Source of the DNA: Pseudothioclava nitratireducens
GTDB lineage: Bacteria > Pseudomonadota > Alphaproteobacteria > Rhodobacterales > Rhodobacteraceae
Length of the DNA stretch: 64,000 nt
Direction: 5' to 3'
Assembly (NCBI RefSeq): GCF_029210495.1
Contig: NZ_JARGDK010000007.1
Location: 124,001 to 188,000, forward strand
The translations under genes were made by a program, and so were the position numbers. A model generated the notes under the pieces. The model was not told the origin of the DNA and searched no databases. It saw only the letters and a program-made list of their open reading frames with translations. Below are positions 62,847 to 64,000 of this stretch, one piece after another (position 1 is the stretch's first letter; every line of letters starts with the position of its first letter).

Positions 62847-64000
62847 ATGACCGAGCTTGATCACATCCGCAATTTCTCCATCGTGGCGCATATCGACCAC
62901 GGTAAATCCACGCTTGCCGACCGGCTCATCCAGATGACCGGGACGGTGGCCGAGCGCGATATGAAGGCGCAGATGCTCGACTCGATGGATATCGAGCGGG
63001 AGCGCGGCATCACGATCAAGGCCAACTCGGTGCGGATCGAATACCCGGCCAAGGACGGGCAGACCTATATTCTGAACCTGATCGACACCCCCGGCCATGT
63101 CGACTTCGCCTATGAGGTCAGCCGCTCGATGCGCGCGGTCGAAGGGTCTTTGCTGGTGGTCGATGCCTCGCAGGGCGTCGAGGCGCAGACGCTTGCGAAT
63201 GTGTATCAGGCGATTGACGCGAACCACGACATCGTTCCGGTTCTCAACAAGATCGACCTTCCGGCGGCCGAGCCCGAGCGCGTCAAGGAACAGATCGAGG
63301 ATGTGATCGGTATCGACGCCTCGGACGCGATCCCGATCTCGGCGAAATCCGGCATGGGTATCCCCGACGTGCTCGAGGCCATCGTCCACCGCCTTCCGGC
63401 CCCCAAGGGCGAGCGCAACGCGCCGCTCAAGGCAATGCTGGTCGATTCCTGGTATGACAGCTATCTCGGCGTCGTCGTCATGATCCGCGTCATGGATGGC
63501 GTCATCCGCAAGGGCGACCAGATCAAGATGATGCAGACCGGCGCCGCCTACCGCCTCGACAAGCTGGCCGTGCTCAAACCGCAAATGGTCGACATCCCCG
63601 AACTCGGCCCGGGCGAGATCGGCGTCTTCACCGCCTCGATCAAACAGGTCCGCGACACCCGCGTCGGCGACACCATCACCCACGAGAAGAAACCCTGCGA
63701 CAAACCGCTTCCGGGCTTCAAACCCGCCCAGCCGGTGGTCTTCTGCGGCCTCTTCCCGGTCGATGCCAACGACTTCGAGGACCTGCGCGACGCGATCGAG
63801 AAACTCGCGCTCAACGACGCCTCCTTCAGCTACGAGATGGAAACCTCCGCGGCGCTGGGCTTCGGCTTCCGCTGTGGCTTCCTTGGCCTGCTCCACCTCG
63901 AAGTGATCCGCGACCGGCTCGAACGCGAATACGATCTCGACCTGATCACCACCGCCCCCTCGGTCGTCTTCAAACTCTACATGAAGGACGGCGAAGTGCG
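62847..64000 (+). CDS. lepA: Elongation factor 4 (LepA), 5' part
   Basis: The frame is open to the right edge: 384 complete codons plus part of one are visible of about 600 expected. G1 [10 protein letters not shown]2 with [15 protein letters not shown]3 DTPGHVD and G4 NKIDLP are intact, followed by domain II and the start of domain III. LepA is a ribosome-bound GTPase that affects initiation and stalled translation. The ATG at 62847 gives the family start [20 protein letters not shown]; an ATG three codons earlier (62838) is possible. Confidence 0.97.
   Translation, partial: MTELDHIRNFSIVAHIDHGKSTLADRLIQMTGTVAERDMKAQMLDSMDIERERGITIKANSVRIEYPAKDGQTYILNLIDTPGHVDFAYEVSRSMRAVEGSLLVVDASQGVEAQTLANVYQAIDANHDIVPVLNKIDLPAAEPERVKEQIEDVIGIDASDAIPISAKSGMGIPDVLEAIVHRLPAPKGERNAPLKAMLVDSWYDSYLGVVVMIRVMDGVIRKGDQIKMMQTGAAYRLDKLAVLKPQMVDIPELGPGEIGVFTASIKQVRDTRVGDTITHEKKPCDKPLPGFKPAQPVVFCGLFPVDANDFEDLRDAIEKLALNDASFSYEMETSAALGFGFRCGFLGLLHLEVIRDRLEREYDLDLITTAPSVVFKLYMKDGEV

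Overview
The window is high-GC bacterial DNA with almost no wasted space. Its gene content points to an alphaproteobacterium of the Rhodobacteraceae (Rhodobacter/Paracoccus/Thioclava/roseobacter relatives). Supporting genes are the cell-cycle regulator GcrA, an L-malyl-CoA/beta-methylmalyl-CoA lyase very close to Rhodobacter Mcl1, a TIGR02302-type protein, the System I cytochrome c genes ccmF and ccmH, and a dispersed GGGATATTT-type intergenic repeat that I remember from this family. I cannot fix the genus from sequence alone. There are about 63 protein genes, one tRNA-Leu(TAA), several clear intrinsic terminators and at least seven repeat copies. I see no rRNA, CRISPR array, integrase or insertion sequence.

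Layout. 1-7.3 kb: a TIGR02302 protein cut by the left edge, a zinc-finger membrane protein, then ftsE-ftsX-plsC (division ABC complex and phospholipid acylation), accA and a small periplasmic protein. 7.5-11.7 kb: mcl1, and divergent from it a dgcN-dgcA-aminotransferase operon that fits N-acetylation-dependent D-glutamate/D-amino-acid use. 11.7-15.5 kb: a TopAI(YjhX)-YjhQ-like pair, an RTX calcium-binding protein and an N-formylglutamate amidohydrolase. 15.6-22.4 kb: pyk, a small membrane protein, rpmI-rplT and pheS-pheT, with an AT-richer secreted-protein gene wedged between pheS and pheT. 22.4-27.3 kb: rhomboid protease, META lipoprotein, ccmF-ccmH, enoyl-CoA hydratase and the tRNA.

27.4-41.5 kb: an exporter-type ABC half-transporter, BON-LysM protein, acyl-CoA synthetase, PhnA protein, methyltransferase, cutA with an AT-richer GIY-YIG gene fused to it by a 4-base overlap, ettA, a secreted triple-repeat protein, cspA, a K+ channel with a zinc ribbon, a hydrolase, rimO and gcrA. 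41.7-49.8 kb: an ABC-2 type permease, argD-argF (arginine synthesis), hrpB, a DUF3108 protein, meaB and a small secreted protein.

50.0-57.8 kb is the most distinctive block. A leftward set (UDP-glucuronate decarboxylase-like, galE, processive GT2 synthase, secreted GH26-like hydrolase) looks like a compact exopolysaccharide operon. Upstream lies a large membrane-anchored alkaline-phosphatase-superfamily transferase whose C-terminus resembles a xylan-type carbohydrate-binding module. 58.0-64.0 kb: copper-handling proteins (PCuAC, a companion protein, a CopZ-like protein), rpmB, a sirtuin divergent from a low-molecular-weight phosphatase, small conserved proteins, and the 5' part of lepA running off the right edge.
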